Source: Semisulcospira habei (lineage: Eukaryota; Mollusca; Gastropoda; Semisulcospiridae). Taken from it: a stretch of 64,000 nucleotides of DNA. How positions within the stretch are numbered: the first letter of the stretch is position 1; each line of letters begins with the position of its first letter. The position numbers and the translations under genes are program-made. The notes under the pieces were generated by a model, which did not search any database, was not told the DNA's origin, and saw only the letters and a program-made list of their open reading frames with translations. Shown piece after piece: positions 44,543 through 55,292 of this stretch. The stretch is taken from positions 128,966,375 through 129,030,374 of the forward strand of contig BTPG01000007.1 of assembly GCA_036245525.1 (NCBI GenBank). The letters are read 5' to 3'.

Positions 44543-44880
44543 TACCCTGTATGCACAGGGATAGAAAAATTGGTCTATAGACTCATTAATTTGTTCCTCT
44601 CCACGGAAATCTTTGAGCCGCTTGTCCTTAAGGCTAGCTCAAGCGGCTCAGGAGAAAAAACAGAGATGCCGCAGCTCAGAACCCTGGCCATACCTTCCCC
44701 TGCAGCCACTGCGGTCGAACCTGCCTGTCTCGGATTGGCCTCCGCAGCCACGAACAAGCCTGCAGACGTCGTGGGCAACTCCTATAAAATCTTCGTTCGC
44801 GAAGTCAAGCCAAGAGAGAGACGGAAATCTTTAGTAAAAGGCGAAAGATTTTCTCGTTTATTGAAGAGAAACCAGAGTGT
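44543..44880 (-). pseudogene. U5: U5 snRNA copy 6, split by a LINE fragment
   Basis: On the minus strand the 5' part (44880-44821) has ACACTCTGGTTTCTCTTC and loop 1 up to AAAGATTTCCGT. The 3' part (44614-44543) repeats AAAGATTTCCGT and continues GGAGAGGAAC, a good Sm site (AATTTTTCT) and the 3' stem-loop. The 12-base repeat ACGGAAATCTTT (plus strand 44603-44614 and 44821-44832) is the target duplication. Apart from the insertion the gene is well conserved, so the disruption is recent. This is the only copy on the minus strand. Confidence 0.92.
44615..44820 (+). mobile_element. 5'-truncated LINE fragment inside U5
   Basis: The 206-bp insert encodes, on the plus strand, CSHCGRTCLSRIGLRSHEQ followed by CRRRGQLL and a stop. 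This is the CCHH finger that ends the ORF of several LINE families. The 5' end is an inverted repeat (GAGCCGCTTG paired with CAAGCGGCTC), which may reflect twin-priming or a host repair event. The 3' end is AAGTCAAGCCAAGAGAGAG without poly(A). Confidence 0.85.
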
Positions 44881-44999
44881 TACATTAATGGCTGAAATTG
44901 AGTCCACCGTAAATGCCGGCTGCTTTATCATATGGTATTTTAGAGTAACTGTCTCATTAGGAACGTTTGTGGTTATATGCTTAAACCATACTCCAAAGG

Positions 45000-45490
45000 C
45001 AAAGAGCTATTAAATATAAAATTGTATGCTTAAAGTTTTCGCGATTTCCACAACAGAGCTGAATTGAAGTTACGTGACAGTAAACATTTTATTCCTATTA
45101 CATTTCGGAACGAAATTATTCAGGGGAGGCAAATCCGCATGTTACTCTCCAGTTTAAGTGGAGCTTCAGTCTTTACTGAGTAAATTTGCAAATAAAAGCT
45201 CAGCCCACAGCACAAGTAAAACTATTAGACAACTTGTTTGTTTTTATGTTTTCAGCTACAGGAGATTGCCCAAATTGAGTATCTCAGGGGAAGTGCCTTG
45301 TTGACGCCAAGCATGAGCAGGCGCTACGCCTGTGCCGCTCTTATCGAATGCTTTGTACCAAGTTGTTGGCGCCTTGCCTCGCTAAGATAATAAGGCATTA
45401 TACGGCTTTATCACTAGAGAGCTTACGTTTAATCCGAATGATTCCCAGCAACGAACGAGAGCTTAGTCACCGTGGATAACTTGTATCATA
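45000..45490. other. No recognised gene
   Basis: AT-rich in the first half; a TTAAATTTGCAAATAAAAGC-like patch is present. A CTTGGCGCC-like hairpin A remnant may be present near 45367-45400 (GTTGGCGCCTTGCC). No exon is recognised. Confidence 0.35.
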
Positions 45491-45496
45491 AACATA

Positions 45497-46153
45497 GACA
45501 ACACTCCAAACATCTCCAAGAGATTCAAGGTTCAAGGTTCAAGATTTAAGAAATTTATTGTCCATTAAAGGATATTTGTCTTTGCCTGCCGAGCGTAGGT
45601 CAAGGTTAAAAACATAATATCTCAATTACAAATCAAACAAACAACATGGCTAAATCTCTGACTAGACAAAAATATAAAATAGTACGTTTTGACACTAACA
45701 TCATACGCACGCCCAGACACGCGCACAGACTCACAAACTTAGTTTATGGCAGTACAGCCCTCTGAAGGCAAAACACGGCAAGTCCAGTATGACTATGTTG
45801 GAGCTACCTTGTAGGTCAGTAGGCGTGAGTCTGCTCAAAGTCACGTCAGCTGGAAGGTCAGTGCAATCCGGCTGATGGCTGGGGGTTACAGTTTTGACTT
45901 GTTCAACAACTGTATTGCCTGGGGAATGAAAGAGAGTTTGAATTTGTTCCTGTTACAGTTTCGGGCAGCGATAGCGTCTTTTGGAGGGAAGGAGTTCACA
46001 AAATGCGAGTGAAGTGGGTGGGTTGGGTCACTCATGTGATTGCACGTGCTTTTCTAGCCAGCGCTCTCTCAGTCAGTTAAGAGGCATAGATCCTCATGAG
46101 CCCTCCGGGCTCATGAGGATATATGCCTCTTGGAGATGTTTGAAGTGTTGTCT
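45497..46153. mobile_element. Hairpin B element split by a LINE
   Basis: ACTCCAAACATCTCCAAGAG (45503-45522) is the outer left arm; after the insertion the remaining hairpin (46079-46133, AAGAGGCATAGATCCTCATG mirrored around TCCG) is intact and the outer right arm CTCTTGGAGATGTTTGAAG follows. A five-base AAGAG repeat (45518-45522, 46079-46083) brackets the insert. Confidence 0.85.
45523..46078 (-). mobile_element. CR1/L2-like LINE 3' end
   Basis: On the minus strand the sequence reads RILNSFPPKDAIAARNCNRN then KFKLSFIPQAIQLLNKSKL and a stop, the usual C-terminus of CR1/L2-type reverse transcriptases. After an AATAAA-containing UTR it ends in CTTGAACCTTGAACCTTGAA, a short repeat tail typical of this group. 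It is 5'-truncated and noncoding. Confidence 0.85.
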
Positions 46154-46559
46154 GTGCTTCTGGGGCAAACTGCGGTTTCGCTCTCGTTCGTTGTTGGCAG
46201 TAGTTTGTTGCAAACGAAACCTCTCTAATTTCCGCGCCTTGTACGTGTAGTGTTTAGCAGTTGACTGTCCAGTGTAAGGCATTTGGCTCTGGAAATAAAA
46301 GAGCTGCGGTGCAAATTTATCTGTCACCACGCGAAGCAGACCACAGATATCGGGAAACCGACACACCGCTAATTTCGCTCCCCTATTTATTAGCAGACAC
46401 CCTTCCGTCTGCAACATATAGAGATACTGTGGTTAGCCTGTCTGTGCAGCGTCTTTGTCTGCATGGAACATGGATGCTCATGGAACCACTCCAGAGTGCA
46501 GGGGTTCGTGAGCATATATGCTACTTTCTGGCAGTTAGAAAATATTCATATTAGTGTTT

Positions 46560-47030
46560 CCCAAACGGACGAGAAACGAATATAATTATCTATAAAAATT
46601 CAGCCCCTGATTAGAATGTGCAATTTATGGGAATGTTAAGCAGATAAAGAGTTACATCCCTTTGATTAGCTCTTCAAAGGCATGTACCGCTCTGCCAGTG
46701 CAGAAGATAATGACAACGCCTTTGACCCAGCGCTATAATTAATTAAATCTAGAACGGCAAGGCGGGTATGATCGCTGTAAATTGACCCCCCCCCCCCCCC
46801 CCTCGCGCACAGACGTCGAATAAACACTAGTTGACGTAATCTATGGGCTCCTTTGTTTCACGGCGGAGAGAGGAAACCGCTACGTGACCCGTGTTTTCAG
46901 CAGAGGCCGGCGGTCGATTACGTATCGACCATTTCACGCCTGAGCCATTGCGCATTGAGCCATTGGTACTGTACACAATATAATAATAATATATACCAGT
47001 AACTGTATGCAAAAAATGGGAGGGGGCATG
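46560..47030. other. No recognised gene
   Basis: Includes a poly-C run (46783-46802) and AT-rich sequence. Nothing functional is recognised. Confidence 0.35.
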
Positions 47031-47084
47031 GGACGGGAAGTTTGGGTCACGACGGATTATCAGCTTGTTCCATAGGCATAGACA

Positions 47085-47171
47085 ACACTCCACACATCTC
47101 CAAGAGGCATAGATCCTCATGAGCCCTACGGGTTCATGAGGATCTATGCCTCTTGGAGATGTTTGGGGTGT
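47085..47171. repeat. Hairpin B with extended arms
   Basis: Arms extend outward to ACACTCCACACATCTCCAAG and its near complement, about 42 bases each, around TACG. It is the same subfamily as 46079-46133. Confidence 0.88.
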
Positions 47172-47293
47172 GCTTGTCGGGATCTATGTCTTTTGGAGAT
47201 GTTTGGAGTGCTTTCGAAAGCGTATGACACAAGCTGGTTATCGGCCATAACCAAAAGAAAACCTCACTATTTGTAAGCCGGTTACTGTCACAT

Positions 47294-47532
47294 TTAACTC
47301 CTTCGCTGCCAGAGATCACGAATTGCACGTCAACAACGACTGCACGCTGACCGATTAGCGTGGGGAACACAAATGTAAATGGGACAAAATTATGCATAAA
47401 GCACATAGGACTAACAACTGAGAGACATATCATATCATGAACCCCCGCGACTAAGTCCGGGGGCTCATGAGGATCTATGCCTCTTGCAGGTAGGTGGCCG
47501 CGGTTCAGTTTTCTCGGTAGTGAAGGGGTTAA
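47294..47532. mobile_element. piggyBac-like MITE, hairpin B half
   Basis: TTAACTCCTTCGCTGCC at the left and GTAGTGAAGGGGTTAA at the right. The left palindrome arm is reduced to CATATCATGAACCCCCGC. Copy 3 at 54660-54914 has the same borders. Confidence 0.85.
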
Positions 47533-48091
47533 CAAAGATTAACAGCGGAAGGCGGCTGTCATTGCTTTAAACATCAAAGCTACCCTCGCTGAGTTGTAGA
47601 AACTGTATCAAAAGTAACTAATCAACAAGTCAAGGCAACCAGCCCATTTAGCTGTCAAGTAAACCAACCAAATAATCAACCAATAAATGGCGTAAGAAAA
47701 ACAAAGAACGGCAACATGACCAAATTTTAAAAAAGCCTAATAGTTTTGCTTGTGTTGTGAGCAGAACTTAATGGAAAACTGATACTGGCAAATACACTCA
47801 GACTGGAGCTCCACCTAAGCTGGAGAAGAAAATGCGGATTTGCCTCCCTTGAATAATTTTGTTCCAAAATGTAATAGTAATAAAATGTTATCAATCATTT
47901 AACGTCAATTCAGCTCTGTTGTAGAAATCGCTAAAAGTTCAAACATACAATTCTACATTTAATAGTATCGTACATTTGGGATACAGTTTAAGCTTTAAAA
48001 CACAAACGTTAATAATAAAACATTTATTTGGAAACACTCTATAATATTGCAACGGGCAGTTACGGTGGGGGTGAATTTCAACTATGGATTG

Positions 48092-48210
48092 ATACTCTGG
48101 TTTCTCTTCAATAAACGAGAAAATCTTTCGCCTTTTACTAAAGATTTCCGTGGAGAGGAACAAATTAATGAGTCTATAGACAAATTTTTCTAGCCCTGTG
48201 CACACAGGGT
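48092..48210 (+). ncRNA. U5: U5 spliceosomal snRNA, copy 7
   Basis: Complete U5 layout: ATACTCTGGTTTCTCTTCA, AAATCTTTC, loop 1 GCCTTTTAC, AAAGATTTCC, GTGGAGAGGAAC, a GAGTCTATAGAC stem, Sm site AAATTTTTCT and the 3' stem-loop CCCTGTGCACACAGGG. No damaging change is visible, and length (119) suits U5. Upstream TTTGGAAACACTCTATAATA aligns with the GGACACCTGTAAATAAT element of the other copies. With copy 8 it is the best functional candidate. Confidence 0.93.
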
Positions 48211-48859
48211 AACATCAAAGGGAATAACAACACACTCATGTGTATTAGCTGAAATAAAGATTTAGAAAAGGAGCTGCTGTGGCGGAAACCAGTGCTGGTT
48301 AAACTCCCTCATCATTTGTTGGCCGCGTAATTTTTTCTGGCCAGAGGTCATTGGAATAATCGATGGCAACGCCAGAAAGACGGAACTAATGACCGCCCAT
48401 CTGCAAGTACAGCAGTTCTGTTATGAGGAACCACCCTGATGAGAGATCACCTGTCATCAAAGACCATTGTGGCCACCTAAATTGGGTCTTTAAAGACAGG
48501 TGCCACTGTTTGCCCTTCATTCTCTTGAGAGCACCTGTCTTTAAGACCACCGTTTTCTCGTTGAAAAGTGTTCGCTCAAAACAGGATCTACTGTGGCATT
48601 GATCTTCATGACAGGAGTCCGTGTTGGCGGATTTGTCAGTCACATTCATTTCTCATGGAAACTCAGTCTATCTGCATCTGATATAGATGCCCATGAGACT
48701 ATGTCGTGGATAACCTGTCATATTTTCCGAGATTTCTACGGCAGTCTACATTCTTAGCTTGGTGCCTGGCATGGATGGAACATTGTAGCTTAAACGTATT
48801 GACTGATTAGCCTGGCGTAGTGAACCATGACAGCTCAAAGAATGTTGCTGAATTATTTA

Positions 48860-48925
48860 ACGCTCATTGTGGCTTAAAATAGCATATAGGTAGTGCCTAC
48901 CTACCCAGACACTACCCTGACGCTC
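48860..48925. repeat. Hairpin A with collapsed centre (paralogue of 52995)
   Basis: AGGTAGTGCC is followed by TACCTACCCAGACACTACCC. The paralogous copy keeps the full TAATTAGCTTGGCGCC stem, loop and return arm. Flanks (GGCTTAAAA, CTGACGCTC) align, so this copy lost the palindrome centre. Confidence 0.88.
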
Positions 48926-48986
48926 CTGGTCTATTCATATCCAACTGCTGACGTTTGACTGAAGTGAAAGAAGTGTGACCCTTTGC

Positions 48987-48987
48987 A

Positions 48988-49053
<66 letters not shown>

Positions 49054-49085
49054 CGCGTGTGTGCGTGCGTGTGTGTGTGATTATT
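48987..49085. repeat. (GT)n microsatellite and flanks
   Basis: GT array, much shorter in the paralogue at 53117-53152. Further right, 49336-49560 is G-rich then C-rich. Confidence 0.95.
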
Positions 49086-49843
49086 TGAGCACGCGCGCTT
49101 GTATTTTGGCAAATTCTGTTTTCGAAATCAGTGTGTGCTAAAATCAAGACGGGTACACACTCGGGACAAGCAGACGGTGCAAGGGAAGCTAATCTGTCGA
49201 GGTAAGAACCACACATCAGAACACAACTACATCCCTTGAGCCTAGACAGGCTGATGCGTTTTACTCGTAACCCCTCTCGCGCGCGGCACAGCTCCATACT
49301 ACAACTGTGACTGTAGCAGGGGCAGATCTGGGAGTGTGTGTGTGTGGGGGTGGGGGGGTGGGGGGTGGGAAGGGGGAGGGGTGGGGGGCCCAGGGGTCCG
49401 GACCCCCCCCCCCTTTCCCCCGACCAAAAATTCTATAAAATGCCATAACAAACTCCCTTCTTGGGGTGTTTCAACACACGCACACGCTTACCAACCCCCC
49501 CGCCCCTCACCGCAACCCCCCCCCCACCGCCCCCCCACCCCCCCCCCTCCCCCGAGGCTTCGGACACAATCGTTGAGATATTTGGACGCACAAACTTGAT
49601 TAGCTGGTTTGAGTGGACGCACACGACTGACTGATATTTTGGGTCCTAGCTCTCAGATAGGCTAGACTCACTATAGATCTGACGGCGCACACTGTAAATT
49701 GAGCGGATCTGTTGCTTGGATGAATCATTTTGGTTCTTAGACCGAATAAAGATGTCCATTTTGAATACGTGATGTATTTATCTCCGCTGCAGAGCGTCTA
49801 GAAAAAAGAAGAAGAAAAGAAACACTTAGTTCGTGATACAGGA

Positions 49844-51214
49844 ATGCACACGCATGCGCACGCTTTAGACAATGACTCACGTACCACAAATAGTGAAAAT
49901 ACATTACGACGGTCAGCTTGGGGTGGGGAGTGTGGTGATGTAGTGCTAGGACTGTTGAAAGAGGTGAGTTTTGAGGGCGGACTGGAAGGAGGAGAGAGAG
50001 AGTGTTTCTGACGGAGAGAGAGTGGGAGAGTGTTCCAGGTGGATGGTCCGTATACTGAGAAGAAGCGGGGGCCGAAAGTGCTGAGCTTGGTGCGGGGGAT
50101 GAGGAGGCGGGAGGGTCGGAGGCGGAGCGGAGGGAGCGGGAAGGAGTGTAGGGGTGAAGTAAGTTGGAGAGATAGGTAGGAGCGTAGTTGTTCAGGGATT
50201 TGTAGCAGAGAGACAGAATCTTGTATTGGATGCGTTGGGGGATGGGGAGCCAGTGAAGGAGCTTGAGCAAGGGAATGATGTGGTCGGATCTTTCCTTTCT
50301 GAGGACGAGGCGGGCAGCATTGTTCTGGACGCGCTGGAGAGTGAGAGTGGTGGAGTGAGGAAGGCCGGAAAGGAGAGAGTTGCAGTAGTCGATGCGAGAT
50401 AAGATGAGAGAGACAGTGAATTTGGTGGCAGCTTCGGTAGTGAGGTATTTTCTGATCTGACTGATGCGGCGGATGTGGAAATAACATGCCTGGGCCGTGG
50501 CGGAGACGAAGCTGGTTATGGAAAGAGAGGAATCGAGGATAACGCCAAGGTTCTTGACCGAGTCAGAGAGGGAGATGGGGGTGCTGTCGAGTTGAAGGTG
50601 GAGAGAGGGAGGGAGCTGGGAAAGTTTCTGGCGAGTGCCTACCAGCATGGCTTCGGTTTTGTCGTCGTTTAGTTTGAGTTTGTTTGCTGTCATCCAGTTT
50701 TTCACGTCTTCATAGCAGTCAGCCGTGCGAGTCAGCAGTGACTGAGTGTTGTCGAATTTGTCTTTGTCTAGTAGTTGTGAGTCGTCAGCGTAGAGGTGGT
50801 GGTGTATGTGGTGAGACTGGATGATGTTGGACAGTGGAGAGGTGTAGAGTGTGAAAAGGACCGGGCCCAGGACGGACCCCTGTGGAACGGCGCAGGAGAG
50901 CCTGACTGTGTTGGAGGAGACGCCGTCGATGGTGACGGACTGCTGTCTGTCGGAGAGGTAGGAGAGAAACCAGGAGTGGGCAGTCAGTGATGCCGAAGGA
51001 GTGGTGAAGGCGGTGGAGGAGGATAGAGTAGTCTATGGTGTCGAAGGCGGCAGAGAGATCGAGTAGCGTAAGAAGGGAGATGTTGCCCGAGTCAGTGGAG
51101 AGAAGCAGGTCGTTTAGGATATGTAAAAGGGCTGTTTCAGTGCTGTGATGTTTGCGATAGGCAGACTGGAAGGGACTGAGGAGGTTGTTGTCGGCGAGGT
51201 GGAGGTCGACTAAG
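49844..51214 (-). mobile_element. CR1/L2-group LINE, 5'-truncated, frameshifted RT
   Basis: Minus-strand frames give SPFQSAYRKHHSTETALLHI, LLDLSAAFDTIDYSILL (reverse transcriptase core), then after a frameshift MKNWMTANKLKLNDDKTEAM, VKNLGVILDSSLS, RVQNNAARLVLR and LHWLPIPQRIQYKIL. These motifs are typical of CR1/L2-like elements in marine animals. The 5' junction is within a hairpin B MITE (CGACTAAGTGCGGGGG), and the 3' side abuts duplication copy 1. No target duplication is evident, so rearrangement at this boundary is likely. Confidence 0.88.
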
Positions 51215-51834
51215 TGCGGGGGCTCATGAGGATCTATGCCTCTTGCAGGTAGGTGGCCGCGGTTCAGTTTTCTCGGCAGTGAAGGGGTTAACAAAGATTA
51301 ACAGCGGAAGGCGGCTGTCATTGCTTGCTTTAAACATCAAAGCTACCCTCGTTGAGTTGTAGAAACTGTATAAAAGTAACTAATCAACAAGTCAAGGCAA
51401 CCAGCCCATTTAGCTATCAAGTAAACCAACCAAATAATCAACGAATAAGTGGCGTAAGAAAAACAAAGAACGGAAACATGACCAAATTATAAAAAAGCCT
51501 AATAGTTTTACTTGTGTTGTGGGCAAAACTTATGGAAAACTGATATTTGCAAATACACTCAGACTGAAGAAAATGCGGATTTGCCTCCCTTGAATAATTT
51601 TGTTCCGAAATGTAATAGTAAAAGAATGTTATCAATCATGTAACGTCAAACTAGCTCTGTTGTGAAAATCGCTAAAAGTTCAAACATACAATTTTACATT
51701 TAATAGTACCGTACATTTGGGGTACAGGTTAAGCTTTAAAACACAAACGTTAATAATAAAACATTTATTTGGAAACACTTTATGATGTTGCAATGGGCAG
51801 TTACGGTGGGGGCGAATTTCAACTTGTGTTAATG

Positions 51835-51952
51835 TTACTCTGGTTTCTCTTCAATACACGAGAAAATCTTTCGCCTTTTACTAAAGATTTCCGTGGAGAG
51901 GAACAAATTAATGAGTCTATAGACAAATTTTTCTAGCCCTGTACACACAGGG
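51835..51952 (+). ncRNA. U5: U5 spliceosomal snRNA, copy 8
   Basis: TTACTCTGGTTTCTCTTCA, AAATCTTTC, loop 1 GCCTTTTAC, AAAGATTTCC, GTGGAGAGGAAC, GAGTCTATAGAC, Sm site AAATTTTTCT and 3' stem CCCTGTACACACAGGG. It differs from copy 7 at only a few positions outside the core. Structurally intact. It lies at the equivalent place in duplication copy 2. Confidence 0.92.
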
Positions 51953-52502
51953 CGACAACAAAGGGAAATAGTAGGGTTTGCATCAGTAACAGACAACACT
52001 CTTGGGCGGTGTATGAGCTGAAATACTAAAATAAAGATAATGATTTAAAAATGGATCTGCCCTTTGGCGGAAACCAGTGCTGCTAACCTCCCTCATCATT
52101 TGTTGGCCGTGTAATCTTTCCCCAGCTTTTTCGGCCAGAGGTCATTGGAATAATCGATAGCAAAGCCAGAAAGACAGAACCTAATGACCGCCCATCTCCA
52201 AGTACAGCAGTTCTGTTATGAGGAACCACCCTGATGAGAGATCACCTGTCATCAAAGACCATCTGTGGCCACCTAAATGAGGTCTTTAAAGACAGGTGCC
52301 ACTGTTTGCTCTTCATTCTCTTGAGAGCACCTGTCTTTAAGACCACCGTTTTCTCGTTGAAAAGTGTTCGCTCAAATCAGGATCTACTGTGGCATTGATC
52401 ATCATGACAGGAGTCCGTGTTGGTGGATCTGTCACTGTCAGTCACATTCATTTCTCATGGAAACTCAGTCTATCTGCATCTGATATAGATGCCCATGAGA
52501 CT

Positions 52503-52815
52503 ATGTCGTGGATTACTTACTAACTTACTTACGCCTGTCACCCCTGCCAAGGTATAGGCCGTCGACGAGAGACCTCCAGCGAGGCGTTTTTACGGTAGCT
52601 ATTTCTTTATTTGAAGGGTGGGGAAGCTACCCCCACGCCCAACCCCTTACTAGGAGGACCAGGGGTTTTCTGTCGGGGTCTCCTTCCCTTAGATCATGTT
52701 GGTTCACGGCACCTTATTTCATTCGGTGCACCCCTCTCACGAGGGCCCCCCATCCACCACCCAGGGGACGCGCCTCAACGCCATATGGTCCCAGAGCGAG
52801 GCATGTCGTGGATTA
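52503..52815 (-). mobile_element. Internally deleted RTE LINE derivative with 13-bp target duplication
   Basis: ATGTCGTGGATTA is duplicated at 52503-52515 and 52803-52815. The 287-bp body joins about 65 bp of the LINE 3' end (TAAG tail, GCCTGTCACCCC, GTCGACGAGAGACCTCCAGC) to about 220 bp of the LINE 5' end (GGCGTTTTTACGGTAGC... to CAGAGCGAGG). All coding sequence is missing. Copy 1 of the duplication (about 48703) has the uninterrupted site GACTATGTCGTGGATAACC. Confidence 0.95.
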
Positions 52816-52994
52816 GTCTGCCATAGTTTCCGAGATTTCTACGGCAGTCTACATTCTTAGCTTGGTGCCTGGCATGGATGGAACATCAGTTGTATCTTAA
52901 ACGTATTGACTGATTAGCCTGGCGTAGTGAACCATGACAGCTCAAAAAATGTTGCTGAATTATTTAATGCTCATTGTGGCTTAAAACAGAATAT

Positions 52995-53050
52995 GGGTAG
53001 TGCCTAATTAGCTTGGCGCCTCTAGGCGCCAAGCTAATCAGACACTACCC
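52995..53050. repeat. Hairpin A, intact paralogue
   Basis: Arms GGGTAGTGCCTAATTAGC plus TTGGCGCC pair with two mismatches around TCTA. The counterpart in copy 1 has lost this centre. Confidence 0.9.
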
Positions 53051-53859
53051 TGACGCTCATGGTCTATTCATATTCAACTGCTGACGCTTGAAGCGAAAGA
53101 AGTGTGACCCTTCGCACACGTGTGTATGCGCGTGCGTGCGTGTGTGTGTGATTGTTTGCGCACGCGCGCGCTTGTATTTTGGCAAATTCTGTTTTCGAAA
53201 TCAGTGTGTGCTAAAACTAAGACACTCGGGACAAGCAGACGGTGCAAGGGAAGCTAATCTGTCGAGGTAAGAACCACGCACCAGAACACAACTACATCCC
53301 TTGAGCCTAGACAGCCGGACACGTTTTACTCGTAACCCCTCGCGCGCGCACAGCTCCATACTACAACTGTGAATGTAGCAGGGGCAGATCTGGGAGTGGG
53401 GGGGGGGGGGGGGGGGGGAGGGGGGCCCAGGGGACCGGACCCCCCTCCCCCGACCCAAAATTCTATAAAATGCCATAATAGTCCCTTCTCGGGGTGTTTG
53501 AACACACGCACACGCAGGCTTACCCCTCTCCCCCGAGGTTTCGGACATAATCGCTGAGGATATTTTGACGCACAAACTTGATTAGCTGGTTTGAGTGGAC
53601 GCACACGACTGACTGATGTTTTGGGCCCTAACGCTCTCAGATAGGCTAGACTCACTATAGATCTGACGGCGCACACTGTAAATTGAGCGGACATGTTGCT
53701 TGGACTAATCATTTTGGATTTTAGACCGAATAAAGATGTCCATTTTGAATACGTAATGTATTTATCTCCGCTGCAGAGCGTCTAGAAAAAAAGAAACACT
53801 TAGTTCGTGATTCAGGAATGCTTTTAACGTTACTCTCCACCACTACCACTACCCCCTCG

Positions 53860-53883
53860 CCCCCCCCCCCCCCCCCCCCCCCG
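53860..53883. repeat. C tract
   Basis: Homopolymer-rich run at the end of duplication copy 2. Confidence 0.85.
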
Positions 53884-53980
53884 CCCAACATCATAAATTC
53901 AACTTCTGTTCTGAATTCAGCTAATGGCTAGTCTCAAAAATCGATATGAAAGACAAAAATCGCTGTCATCACAAAAGACA

Positions 53981-54140
53981 TAATTCAAGGGTAGTGCCAG
54001 TTTAGCTTGGCGCCTGGTGTCGCCGAGCTAAAGTGGAATTGAATTATCATGGCTGATTCGTCTCATGAAACTGGTACATAGGCGTCAGATGACACCTCCA
54101 GAGTTGGGAAACGCGGCCTTGGGGTTAAATGGGTTAGACT
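53981..54140. repeat. Hairpin A element, decayed
   Basis: ATAATTCAAGGGTAGTGCC...CTTGGCGCC is followed by a diverged return arm (GTCGCCGAGCTAAAGTGG). The right flank GGAAACGCGGCCTTGGGGTT leads into TTAAATGGGTTAG, a variant right end (54125-54137). Confidence 0.75.
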
Positions 54141-54159
54141 ATTGTGTTCCCTACACAAT

Positions 54160-54257
54160 GCGCGAAAGTCCATCGGGCCGACATCGGCCGTCGTTGGCCC
54201 GCGCACGGTCGTGCGCGGGCCAACGACGGCCGATGTCGACCCGATGGCTTTTCCCGC
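54160..54257. repeat. GC-rich family C palindrome
   Basis: 54170-54207 and 54210-54247 pair perfectly except for one or two positions (CCATCGGGCCGACATCGGCC, GTCGTTGGCCCGCGCACG). Flanks TGCGCGAAAGT and GCTTTTCCCGCACTGGG are loosely complementary. Confidence 0.9.
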
Positions 54258-54424
54258 ACTGGGTACATGTCTGCACGTGCAGTTTTGACACCCACTCAAA
54301 TCTCACATCACCGTTATTACAATCATAATAAATACATGTCTGCACATTTCTTCTCTCCGTCAACCAAACACTTTCTAAAAACACACCAGGAGAGAACTGG
54401 CACGTATAGTGATGGTAGGGACGG

Positions 54425-55110
54425 GAGGGGTGGGTCACGACGGATTATCAGCTTGTTTCAGCTTGTCCCATGAGGCATAGACAGCAAGCACTCCAGTGTG
54501 CCTGTCTTGATCTATGTCCTTTGGAGATGTTTGGAGTGCTTTCTATGCGTATGACACAAGCTGGTTATCCGCCATAACTTGACTTCGCTCTCGTTGGTTG
54601 TTGGAAGTTCTTCGTTTCAAAAGAAAACCTGACTATTTGTAAGCCGGTTACTGTCACATTTAACTCTTTCGCTGCCAGAGATCACGAATTGCACGCCAAA
54701 AACGACTGCACGCTGACCAATTCGCTGACCGATTTGACCGATTCGCATGGGGAACACAAATGTAAATGGGATAAAATTATGCATAAAGCACATAGGACTA
54801 ACAACTGAGAGACATATCATGAGCCTCCGCGACTAAATGCGGGGGCTGATGAGGATCTATGCCTCTTGCTGGTAGGCGGCTGCGGTTCAGTTTTCTCGGC
54901 AGTGAAGGGGTTAACAAAGATTAACAGCGGAAGGCGGCTGTCATTGCTTGCTTTAAACATCAAAGCTACCCTCGTTGAGTTGTAGAAACTGTATAAAAGT
55001 AATTAATCAACAAGTCACGGCAACCAGCCCATTTAGCTATCAAGTAAACCAACCAAATAATCAACCAATAAGTGGCGAAAGAAAAACAAACAAGACCAAA
55101 TTATAAAAAA
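54425..55110. repeat. Segmental duplication, partial copy 3
   Basis: Aligns to 47040-47720, including CACGACGGATTATCAGCTTG and TTAACAGCGGAAGGCGGCTG. Stops near AAAGAAAAACAAA, so it lacks the U5 gene. Confidence 0.85.
54660..54914. mobile_element. piggyBac-like MITE, hairpin B half (copy 3 of 47294)
   Basis: TTAACTCTTTCGCTGCC to GCAGTGAAGGGGTTAA. The palindrome is asymmetric in the same way as at 47294, so the damage predates duplication. Confidence 0.85.
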
Positions 55111-55292
55111 AAAAACCTAAACACAGTACAAGACAAACACAGAACATTCGCCTGGTGCAAAGGGTCAGCTCAGATACTGAGGTATCAGAAATTCGATCGA
55201 TTGTACTTGAAATTACAAAGTGGCCTGAAACCAGTACCAAAGTGGACGAGGAGGGGGAGCCGGAGAAAGATTTCCGGAAGGTCCGCCCGAAT

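Larger units (their letters stand above)
47040..49846. repeat. Segmental duplication unit, copy 1
   Basis: Sequence from about 47455 to 49846 is repeated at 51215-53820, and 47040-47720 is repeated at about 54425-55110. The shared content includes a hairpin B MITE, U5, a GACCACC-type repeat, a hairpin A element and a (GT)n/G-rich tract. The copies differ by small indels, microsatellite length and the insertions described separately. Confidence 0.9.
51215..53820. repeat. Segmental duplication unit, copy 2
   Basis: Homologous to about 47455-49846. Its left end is cut inside the hairpin B MITE by the LINE. It differs from copy 1 by a 300-bp retroposon insertion, an intact hairpin A and shorter GT tract. 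Confidence 0.9.

Noticed and set aside
48175..48200. ATGAGTC...GAC in U5 copies as a hammerhead ribozyme core
   Set aside because: The CUGAUGA and GAAA core bases are not present, and the whole region is explained by the U5 structure.
49737..50487. Second overlapping minus-strand frame (229 codons)
   Set aside because: It is a shifted frame over the LINE reverse transcriptase, rich in Ser/Pro/His, without motifs.
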